From: an uncultured Collinsella sp.
Lineage (GTDB): Bacteria; Actinomycetota; Coriobacteriia; Coriobacteriales; Coriobacteriaceae
Assembly (NCBI GenBank): GCA_900754445.1
Contig: CAAECW010000098.1
Coordinates: 1 to 11,501 of the forward strand
Direction of reading: 5' to 3'
DNA: 11,501 bases
The position numbers and the translations under genes were made by a program. The notes under the pieces were generated by a model. That model saw only the letters and a list, made by a program, of their open reading frames with translations, ran no database searches and was not told where the DNA came from. Positions 1 through 5,750 of this stretch are shown here, piece by piece; position 1 is the stretch's first letter; the number at the start of each line of letters is the position of its first letter.

Positions 1-1358
1 ACGGCTTTACACCCGATGGCGATATGGTGGGCGAGGCCGAGCCCGTGGGCTTTGTGACCATCCGCGACGAGATTCGTACCTCGGCGGCCGAGACCATCGG
101 CTACTTTAACGAGCAGGGTGTGACCCTCAACGTGATCAGTGGCGACGACCCGCGTACGGTGTCGTCGATCGCGCGCGTGGTGGGCGTGCCGGGGGCGGAC
201 GCTTATGTGGACGCCACGACGCTCGATACGCCTGCCAAGCTCGATGCCGCAGTGGACCGCTACCATGTCTTTGGTCGTGTGACCCCGCAGCAGAAGCGCG
301 AGCTCGTACAGGCGCTCAAGCGCCGCGAGCACACCGTGGCCATGACGGGCGACGGCGTCAACGACGTGCTGGCGCTCAAGGAGGCCGACTGCTCCGTCGC
401 CATGGCGGCCGGCTCCGATGCCGCGCGCAACGTGGCCGAGATCGTGCTCGTCGACAACGACTTTGCCTCGATGCCCGCCGTGGTGGCCGAGGGCCGTCGC
501 TCCATCAACAACCTGCAGCGTTCGGCCTCGCTGTTCCTGACTAAGACGCTGTTCTCGATGGGCCTTGCGGCGCTGTGCATCGCGCTGCCGCCGTACCCCT
601 TCGAGCCCATCCAGATGACGCTCATCAACTTCTTCTGCATCGGCGCGCCGGGCTTTGTGTTGGGCCTGGAGCCCAACAATGCTCGCGTGAAGGGTGCGTT
701 TTTGACCAACGTACTCAAGCGTGCACTGCCGGCGTCGATTGCGGTCATTTTGGCTGCGGCGCTCGATATCTTTGTGGCGCGCGTGTTTGGCTTTAGCCAG
801 CTCACGCTGTCTACGATGTGCCTGCTTACGTCGTGCGCGGCGAGCGTCAGCCTGATCTGGCGCATCTCGCAGCCGCTCACACCCTTACGTGTGGTGCTCT
901 TTGTGTTTGTAGTCGCCGGCATCCTGGTGGGCGTTATCGGATTCCCGGAGCTGCTCTCTATTGCCAACCTGTCGATGGGCCAGATGGTTATCTTGGCTGT
1001 CATCGTGGTCTTTACCTGCTCGGTGTTCTTTAAGCTCGCCACGATGATGGATTCGCTCAAGCCGCGTCGTCGTCATGCCGCAACTGGTTTTGGCCGCGGT
1101 GTGCGCGTCCGCCTGGGCCGCGGTGGCGGCAAGGTGAGCTCGACGGGCTCGACGGCCGAACGTTTTGCCAAGCGCGTTGCCGCCGACATGGCGCAGCGCC
1201 GCGAAGATCGCACCGCTCGCGAGGCCGAGGCCCGCGCACTCGAGGGCGTGGCCCAGGCCCAGCCCAAGAAAAAGAAGAGTACCGGAGCCAAGCGCTCTCG
1301 CGTGACCAAGTCCGCCCAAGGCATCAAAGTCTCGATGCCAAGCAAAAAGAAGAAGTAG
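1..1358 (+). CDS. CtpE-like cation-transporting P-type ATPase, C-terminal part (5' truncated)
   Basis: The reading frame is open from the window edge (first full codon at 3) to TAG at 1356-1358, so the true start lies upstream. Residues are counted from the ATG at 24. The visible part holds the end of the P domain, with the ISGD motif near residue 39 and the Mg-binding hinge TGDGVND at 108-114, then about six hydrophobic segments (about 166-340) matching M5-M10. The DKTG phosphorylation site, the TGE actuator motif and M1-M4 are missing because of the window edge. The stretch after TGDGVND and the LFLTKT segment entering M5 look like the CtpE group of actinobacteria; mycobacterial CtpE has been linked to calcium uptake and cell-surface integrity. 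Substrate here is inferred. Oddly, residues 346-444 form a polar tail with about 30 Lys/Arg, ending in KKKK, beyond the usual end of the family. Family assignment is firm; the CtpE subgroup is likely. Confidence 0.9.
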   Translation, partial: GFTPDGDMVGEAEPVGFVTIRDEIRTSAAETIGYFNEQGVTLNVISGDDPRTVSSIARVVGVPGADAYVDATTLDTPAKLDAAVDRYHVFGRVTPQQKRELVQALKRREHTVAMTGDGVNDVLALKEADCSVAMAAGSDAARNVAEIVLVDNDFASMPAVVAEGRRSINNLQRSASLFLTKTLFSMGLAALCIALPPYPFEPIQMTLINFFCIGAPGFVLGLEPNNARVKGAFLTNVLKRALPASIAVILAAALDIFVARVFGFSQLTLSTMCLLTSCAASVSLIWRISQPLTPLRVVLFVFVVAGILVGVIGFPELLSIANLSMGQMVILAVIVVFTCSVFFKLATMMDSLKPRRRHAATGFGRGVRVRLGRGGGKVSSTGSTAERFAKRVAADMAQRREDRTAREAEARALEGVAQAQPKKKKSTGAKRSRVTKSAQGIKVSMPSKKKK

Positions 1359-1461
1359 CTACGCGCCCTGGCGATGTTGAATTGGTGCCTTGTTCCTGTG
1401 GGGCCGTGGCGATGTTATGCTCTAACCTCGATTGTTTGAATTGCTTCGAAAAGAGGATGCC
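1359..1461. other. Intergenic region with a 10-bp direct repeat
   Basis: This 103-base gap between the ATPase and the zinc-ribbon gene contains TGGCGATGTT twice, at 1369-1378 and 1407-1416 (38 bases start to start). The second copy runs into a possible -10 element, TATGCT at 1416-1421, but no convincing -35 lies at normal spacing (TTGTTC at 1390-1395 is 20 bases away). No clear intrinsic terminator follows the ATPase stop. A promoter here is plausible but weak; the repeat could be an operator or chance. Confidence 0.35.
1448..1456 (+). promoter_or_regulatory. Ribosome binding site selecting GTG start at 1462
   Basis: GAAAAGAGG ends five bases before GTG at 1462. The longer in-frame TTG at 1432 has no purine-rich tract at the right distance, so the GTG start is preferred. 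It also gives a protein beginning MICPHC, as is usual for N-terminal zinc ribbons. Confidence 0.6.
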
Positions 1462-2604
1462 GTGATCTGCCCGCATTGCCTTAAGACTATCGAGGACGGC
1501 GCCTCGTTCTGCCCCTACTGCAACGCCTATGTGGGTCCGGGCGATGGTCCCGAGCACACCGAGTTCGTGTTCTGTGAGGGCTGCGGTGCCCGTCTTTCTC
1601 CGCACGATCGTACGTGCCCAAAATGCGGACGCCCCGCTCCGGGTATCCTCTCCGAGGACGCGGCCGCATCCGACCTGGCAGCGGGCCGCACGGCGGGCTT
1701 TCCGCGCCTAACGCAAGAGCAGATCGATACCGAGGTGCCGCATGCGCCCGCCTCGGCTGCCGCGGTTCTTTCGGACGCCGCCGATCCTAACGAGACCTGC
1801 GTGCTGCCGGCTTTCGATAAGGATTTCGGTATCCCCAAGGTCGATATTCCCACGCCCGTTTCCCTGCATGACGATGCTCAAAAACCCAAGCGCAAGGTGC
1901 ATCCCGACGAGGACGCCTATCACAAGCACAAGCGTCATATCCCCAAGCCGCTCATCGTCATCGCGGTCCTTGCTGTCGTTTGCGGCGGTGCCTATTGGTT
2001 CGTGACGGCCGATCCCATGGGTGTCATGCCTGGCTTCTATGACCAGTTTGGCCAGGCCGCGCAGACGACCTTCCCCACGCGCCAAAAGGGCGAGGCGAAT
2101 GAGGACGATACCAAGCAGGACGATTCTGCCGAGGTGGTCCAGGAAGAAACCGTGCTCACCGATGATCAGCTCTATACCAGGCTCGACGGTCTGTATCAGA
2201 CCATCGTGTCCTACGGTGACGAGGACCAGATCGGCGAGGTCATCGATTCCTTTAACAACGGCTATCTCCGAACGCCGCTGTCCACCCGTCAGGAGCTGTC
2301 GCAGAGTGCTTACGCCCTGCGCGACCAGATCAAAAAGACGCAAGATGAGCTCAACAACCTTAAGTATCAGGACGATACGGTCTATGCGGATGACATCGCC
2401 CACTTAAAGCAGCTTGCCGAGTGGATGTATGAGCGCGTCGACGTGATCTGCCAGAGTTGGGACATCTCGCTGGCCATTCCCGATGGCGAGTCGATGAGTT
2501 CCCACCAAAGCGAGATCCTGGCGCCCATCGCACAGGGCGGCAACAGCGCGCTGAATCAGTACGACGCCAACGTGGGTTCCTGGAAGCCGCAGCAGCGTTC
2601 CTAA
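1462..2604 (+). CDS. Double zinc-ribbon, single-pass membrane protein
   Basis: A 380-residue protein of unknown function. Two zinc-ribbon knuckle pairs open it: CxxC at Cys3/Cys6 and Cys17/Cys20, then Cys38/Cys41 and Cys52/Cys55, enough for two structural zinc sites. A low-complexity acidic/proline linker follows (about 60-145), then a Lys/Arg/His-rich patch (about 147-163) and one hydrophobic helix (about 164-184). The basic patch before the helix and absence of a signal peptide place the ribbons in the cytoplasm and residues 185-380 outside. The outer part has an acidic stretch (about 205-230) and helical, probably coiled-coil segments (about 235-345) with no motif I recognise. An in-frame TTG at 1432 would add 10 residues. 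It is 107 bases from the cyclophilin gene, which has its own likely promoter. Many bacterial membrane proteins carry such ribbons with varied outer domains; a sensing or scaffolding role is inference. Confidence 0.85.
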   Translation: MICPHCLKTIEDGASFCPYCNAYVGPGDGPEHTEFVFCEGCGARLSPHDRTCPKCGRPAPGILSEDAAASDLAAGRTAGFPRLTQEQIDTEVPHAPASAAAVLSDAADPNETCVLPAFDKDFGIPKVDIPTPVSLHDDAQKPKRKVHPDEDAYHKHKRHIPKPLIVIAVLAVVCGGAYWFVTADPMGVMPGFYDQFGQAAQTTFPTRQKGEANEDDTKQDDSAEVVQEETVLTDDQLYTRLDGLYQTIVSYGDEDQIGEVIDSFNNGYLRTPLSTRQELSQSAYALRDQIKKTQDELNNLKYQDDTVYADDIAHLKQLAEWMYERVDVICQSWDISLAIPDGESMSSHQSEILAPIAQGGNSALNQYDANVGSWKPQQRS

Positions 2605-2633
2605 AATTAGTTCGCCATAGTCGGCATAATCTA

Positions 2634-2658
2634 CGTGCGCAATTGATGTAAGCGCATG
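2634..2658. promoter_or_regulatory. Small inverted repeat spanning the -35 of the cyclophilin promoter
   Basis: CGTGCGC (2634-2640) can pair with GCGCATG (2652-2658) over seven base pairs including one G-T wobble, with an 11-base loop. The loop contains the proposed -35 hexamer. There is no T-tract, so it is a poor terminator; it may be an operator dyad or chance. Confidence 0.25.
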
Positions 2659-2672
2659 CTTATTGCTACAAT
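2643..2672 (+). promoter_or_regulatory. Likely sigma-70-type promoter for the cyclophilin-TPR operon
   Basis: TTGATG at 2643-2648 and TACAAT at 2667-2672 are separated by 18 bases, a good match to housekeeping -35 and -10 hexamers. Initiation would fall near 2679, giving a leader of about 33 bases before the ATG at 2712, with the strong Shine-Dalgarno GAGGAAGGA at 2698-2706. This is the best-looking promoter in the window. Confidence 0.6.
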
Positions 2673-2711
2673 TCGTACAAATATGCTTTAAACGCACGAG
2701 GAAGGAACCAC

Positions 2712-3254
2712 ATGTTTGGGTTTAAGAAAGAGCTCTACACGCCCGAGTATCAGCTTGCCGGCGACGAGTGCGCCGTTATCGAGACGTCGAAGGGTACCAT
2801 CAAGGTCAAGTTTGACGGCGAGGGCGCTCCCATTCATGTCGCGAACTTCTGCGAGCTTTCTACGATGGGTTTCTATGATGGCCTTAAGTTCCATCGCTAT
2901 GTGCCCGGTTTTGTCATCCAGGGCGGCGACCCCAATACCCGCGATATGTCCGGCGCCGACGTCGCCGCTGGTCTTGAGGGCCCCGACGGCATGCCCGGTA
3001 CCGGTGGCCCCGGCTACTGCATCAAGGGCGAGTTTGCCACCAATCCGCGCAACAGCCATGTCGATGGTGCCCTTGCCATGGCACGCTCCATGGACCCCGA
3101 TTCCGCGGGTTCGCAGTTCTACTTCTGCCTGGGCGCCCAGCATAACCTCGATTCCGGTTACACCGTCTTTGGTACCACGGTCGAGGGTCTCGATGTGATT
3201 TCGCAGCTGCGTGCCGGCGACGAGATCGTCCATGTCGAGATCGTTCACGAGTAA
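2712..3254 (+). CDS. Cyclophilin-type peptidyl-prolyl cis-trans isomerase
   Basis: A 180-residue, single-domain cyclophilin that should catalyse cis-trans isomerisation of Xaa-Pro bonds during folding. The signature FHR at 60-62 holds the catalytic arginine (Arg62), followed by PGFVIQGGD at 65-73 with the active-site Phe67 and Gln70. The second half of the active site is SQFYF at 134-138, followed by the conserved VFG turn. By alignment, the position of human CypA Trp121 is an Asn, so cyclosporin binding is probably weak, as in many bacterial cyclophilins. There is no signal peptide, lipobox or membrane segment, so the enzyme is cytoplasmic. The ATG at 2712 follows GAGGAAGGA at ideal spacing. 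The TPR gene starts 11 bases downstream, so the two are probably co-transcribed. Clients are unknown; the family call is firm. Confidence 0.95.
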   Translation: MFGFKKELYTPEYQLAGDECAVIETSKGTIKVKFDGEGAPIHVANFCELSTMGFYDGLKFHRYVPGFVIQGGDPNTRDMSGADVAAGLEGPDGMPGTGGPGYCIKGEFATNPRNSHVDGALAMARSMDPDSAGSQFYFCLGAQHNLDSGYTVFGTTVEGLDVISQLRAGDEIVHVEIVHE

Positions 3255-3260
3255 AGGGGA
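3254..3260 (+). promoter_or_regulatory. Ribosome binding site selecting TTG start at 3266
   Basis: AAGGGGA directly follows the first two bases of the cyclophilin stop codon and ends five bases before TTG at 3266. No ATG or GTG lies near it in frame, so the TTG is the likely initiator. The overlap with the stop suggests translational coupling. Confidence 0.6.
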
Positions 3261-3265
3261 CTTCC

Positions 3266-4570
3266 TTGAATAGCCAGCTGATCCAACAGGGCCGCGCCGC
3301 TTACCGCGCGGGTGATTTTTCCGCTGCAGCCCAGATGCTTGGGGCGGCAAAGACTCCCGATGAGATTATGGGCGAGGCCGATCACCTTCGTGGCAACGCC
3401 TTGATGCACCTGGGCATGTATGCCGAGGCCGCCGAGGCTTATGCTGCCGCCCTCAACGACGGCACCTACGGCAAGCGCGGCGCGCTGCTCACCAACCGCG
3501 GCAAGGCGCTCGCCGCCGTGGGCGACTACACGACGGCCGCCCAGGCGTTCTCTGCTGCTACGCAGGATGCTTCCTATGCCACGCCGTTCAAGGCCTATCT
3601 GGGCCTGGGCAATGCGCTGTTCCAGTCGGGCGATTATGCCAACGCGGGTACTGCCTTCCGTCAGGCTGCCATCGACGGCGCCAATCCGGCTCCTGCCGCC
3701 GCACTCGGCGAGCTCGGTCGTTGCTTCATTAAGCTCGGCCGTCCGGCGGATGCCGTGGAGACCTACCGCACGGCTATCGACTTTGCCGGCCCCCGCGACG
3801 ACACGCGTGCGCTCAATGCCGGCATGGGTCAGGCGCTTTCTGCCGCCGGCCGTCCCTCCGACGCACTCGACGCCTTTAACGCCGCTACTGCCGATGGCAT
3901 CTACCAGCTCACTTCCGAGCAGGCCGATGAGCTTGCCCGCGTGCATGATTCGCTTGCCGCACTGTCTGCCCAGACGGCTATGGCTACGGCTCCGGCGCCC
4001 GCGATGGACGCTCCTGCCGTCGATCCGCTCGATCCTACGGGCGCGACCGGTCAGTTTATGCCCGATCCCTCGGACACCGGTTTCTTTACGCTGTCCGAGT
4101 CCGAGATGGTCCAGCAGGACCGTCAGGATCGTAAGCAGGCCAAGGTCCGTCGTCGCCATCGCCACACGGGTCTCCAAGTCTTCATCGTGCTGCTTCTGCT
4201 CATTTTGATTGCTGCGGGCGGTCTGGGCTTTGCCTACACGCGCGGCTTTGGCTTCCCCTCGCAGGAGTCGGTTATCACCGATCTGTTCCAGGCTGCCGGC
4301 GACGGTGACACCGCAAAGGCCGAGTCTTGCCTGGCCTCGAGCCTGTCCGAGGACGCCAAGTCGATGATCATCTCCTCGATTCCGCAGGGCGCCACCGTGT
4401 CCGTCGAGGGCATGGATCAGTCCATGACCGAGACGACCGCCAAGGTCAAGGCTTCGCTGTCCAAGGGCGGCGAGCAGGAGTACACCGTCAAATTCGTGCG
4501 CTCCGACAATCATATCGGCTGGGCCGTTTCCTCGCTCGATATGGATTTCTCGGCTGCTGACAACCAGTAG
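3266..4570 (+). CDS. TPR-repeat, single-pass membrane protein with small outer domain
   Basis: A 434-residue protein with no characterised orthologue that I recognise. Residues 1-230 contain about six tetratricopeptide units, each with the Ala/Gly/Leu spacing of TPR helices, for example ending GMYAEAAEAY, GDYTTAAQAF, GDYANAGTAF, GRPADAVETY and GRPSDALDAF. TPRs build protein-binding superhelices. A proline/acidic linker (about 235-285) and a basic stretch (about 287-301) lead into one hydrophobic helix (about 303-325), so the TPRs are predicted cytoplasmic. The outer domain (330-434) begins with a helix holding Asp/Gly-Asp and ends in strands with a late Trp, resembling NTF2-like DUF4878-type folds; that is tentative. 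TTG start with a good Shine-Dalgarno; 11 bases after the cyclophilin gene. The hairpin at 4593-4625 follows. Its position before mreB hints at an envelope role, but this is only context. Confidence 0.88.
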   Translation: MNSQLIQQGRAAYRAGDFSAAAQMLGAAKTPDEIMGEADHLRGNALMHLGMYAEAAEAYAAALNDGTYGKRGALLTNRGKALAAVGDYTTAAQAFSAATQDASYATPFKAYLGLGNALFQSGDYANAGTAFRQAAIDGANPAPAAALGELGRCFIKLGRPADAVETYRTAIDFAGPRDDTRALNAGMGQALSAAGRPSDALDAFNAATADGIYQLTSEQADELARVHDSLAALSAQTAMATAPAPAMDAPAVDPLDPTGATGQFMPDPSDTGFFTLSESEMVQQDRQDRKQAKVRRRHRHTGLQVFIVLLLLILIAAGGLGFAYTRGFGFPSQESVITDLFQAAGDGDTAKAESCLASSLSEDAKSMIISSIPQGATVSVEGMDQSMTETTAKVKASLSKGGEQEYTVKFVRSDNHIGWAVSSLDMDFSAADNQ

Positions 4571-4592
4571 TGACCTTATGGGATTTAGCTTT

Positions 4593-4625
4593 GCCCGGCG
4601 CTTCACCGCAAGTGAGGTGCCGGGC
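4593..4625 (+). terminator. Strong 14-bp hairpin between TPR gene and mreB
   Basis: GCCCGGCGCTTCAC (4593-4606) pairs along its full length with GTGAGGTGCCGGGC (4612-4625), with two G-U wobbles and a five-base loop. It begins 22 bases after the TPR stop. Only two T residues follow the stem, so it lacks a classical U-tract; actinobacterial terminators often do. It most likely ends or attenuates the cyclophilin-TPR transcript. It lies just before the proposed mreB promoter and could also shield upstream read-through. Confidence 0.6.
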
Positions 4626-4634
4626 TTGCGCTAG

Positions 4635-4640
4635 TATCAT
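4635..4640 (+). promoter_or_regulatory. Possible -10 element of the mreB operon
   Basis: TATCAT matches the -10 consensus at five of six positions, 46 bases before the mreB start. At 17 bases spacing the -35 would be GTGAGG (4612-4617), a poor match lying inside the right arm of the hairpin. GCTAGT occurs on both sides of it (4630-4635 and 4643-4648). A promoter is expected here because the gap is 115 bases and follows a terminator-like hairpin, but the exact position is weakly supported. Confidence 0.35.
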
Positions 4641-4675
4641 GAGCTAGTAGTTTTCCAGCAATCATCCAACACATC

Positions 4676-4680
4676 AGGAG
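4676..4680 (+). promoter_or_regulatory. Ribosome binding site selecting TTG start of mreB
   Basis: AGGAG ends five bases before TTG at 4686. The next in-frame ATG codons (4698 and 4704) are 17 and 23 bases away and would remove the hydrophobic N-terminus, so the TTG is preferred. Confidence 0.65.
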
Positions 4681-4685
4681 TTGCG

Positions 4686-5729
4686 TTGTTTTCTTTGATG
4701 GATATGTTCTTCGGTAGCTATGCGGGCGATCTTGCCATCGACCTCGGCACCGCAAATACGCTTGTCTCCGTGCGCGGCAAGGGCATCGTCATTCGCGAGC
4801 CCTCTGTCGTCGCCATCGACAAGAACGACGAGCGCATCCTGGCGGTCGGTATCGAGGCAAAGCGCATGCTCGGCCGTACGCCCGGCAACATCGTGGCCGT
4901 TCGTCCCCTGAAGGACGGCGTCATCGCCGACTTCGATGTTACCGAGGCTATGCTTCGCTACTTTATCGACAAGGCGTCCGAGAAGCGCTATCCGTGGACC
5001 CCGCGTCCGCGCGTTGTCGTCTGCGTTCCCTCCGGCGTCACGTCGGTCGAGAAGCGTGCTGTCTTTGAGGCCACGATCCAGGCTGGCGCTCGCCAGGCCT
5101 ACCTGATCGAGGAGCCCATGGCTGCCGCTATCGGCGCCGATCTGCCCGTCGAGGAACCCACCGGCTCCATGGTCATCGACATCGGCGGCGGTACCACCGA
5201 GGTCGCTGTTATCGCCATGGGCGGTATCGTCGTCTCGCAGTCCATCCGTATTGCCGGTGACGAGTTCGATCAGGCTATCCTCACGCACGTTCGTGATGCC
5301 TACAACCTGGCCATCGGCGAGCGTACGGCAGAGGACATCAAGATCAAGGTCGGCTCCGCCGTGCCGCTCAAGGACGAGCTCGACGTCGAGGTCAACGGCC
5401 GCGACGTGATTACCGGTCTGCCCAAGACCGTGCGCATCGAGAGCGAGGAGATTCGTCGCGCGCTCAACAAGCCGCTCGACGAGATGGCCAAGGCCGTCAA
5501 GGACGCCCTCGATGCCACGCCTCCCGATCTCGCCTCGGACCTTATGTACTACGGCATTTTGCTGACCGGTGGCGGCGCGCTGCTGCGCGGTCTCGACGTG
5601 CGCCTGCGCGATGAGACCGGCGTTTCGGTCAACGTCAGCCCCACGGCGCTCGATAACGTCGTTAACGGCTGTGCCCGCGTGCTCGAGGCCAATGCGTTTG
5701 ATGGCGGCTTCGTCCAGACCAATGCTTAA
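4686..5729 (+). CDS. mreB: Rod shape-determining protein MreB (actin homologue)
   Basis: A 347-residue bacterial actin that forms membrane-bound filaments orienting side-wall peptidoglycan synthesis. The ATP-binding actin signature is complete: phosphate-1 loop around Asp19 (IDLGTANT at 18-25), phosphate-2 loop IDIGGGTTE at 164-172, and the adenosine motif LTGGGALLRG at 293-302. The IEEPMAAAIGA connecting segment typical of MreB is also present. Length is normal for the family. The N-terminus before the actin fold (residues 1-14) is rich in Met and Phe and may insert in the membrane, the role played by the short amphipathic helix in other MreBs. The start is TTG with AGGAG five bases upstream. 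It is the first gene of a tight run with mreC 21 bases downstream, so it probably heads the operon transcribed from the 4571-4685 gap. Confidence 0.97.
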   Translation: MFSLMDMFFGSYAGDLAIDLGTANTLVSVRGKGIVIREPSVVAIDKNDERILAVGIEAKRMLGRTPGNIVAVRPLKDGVIADFDVTEAMLRYFIDKASEKRYPWTPRPRVVVCVPSGVTSVEKRAVFEATIQAGARQAYLIEEPMAAAIGADLPVEEPTGSMVIDIGGGTTEVAVIAMGGIVVSQSIRIAGDEFDQAILTHVRDAYNLAIGERTAEDIKIKVGSAVPLKDELDVEVNGRDVITGLPKTVRIESEEIRRALNKPLDEMAKAVKDALDATPPDLASDLMYYGILLTGGGALLRGLDVRLRDETGVSVNVSPTALDNVVNGCARVLEANAFDGGFVQTNA

Positions 5730-5736
5730 TTTCCAA

Positions 5737-5743
5737 AAGGTGG
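5737..5743 (+). promoter_or_regulatory. Ribosome binding site selecting TTG start of mreC
   Basis: AAGGTGG ends seven bases before TTG at 5751. The alternative in-frame ATG at 5808 lacks a comparable site and would leave only one residue before the membrane helix, so the TTG is preferred. Confidence 0.55.
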
Positions 5744-5750
5744 ATTCCAT

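Noticed and set aside
1432..1461. TTG at 1432 as start of the zinc-ribbon gene
   Set aside because: It lacks a Shine-Dalgarno and adds 10 residues before the first CxxC. GTG at 1462 has GAAAAGAGG at good spacing.
3245..4606. Open frame of 453 codons on the minus strand opposite the TPR gene
   Set aside because: The product is a low-complexity Arg/Gly/Ala/Leu string without domains or a credible start signal. Long antisense frames are expected opposite GC-rich genes with strong codon bias, and the + strand gene has clear TPR and membrane features.
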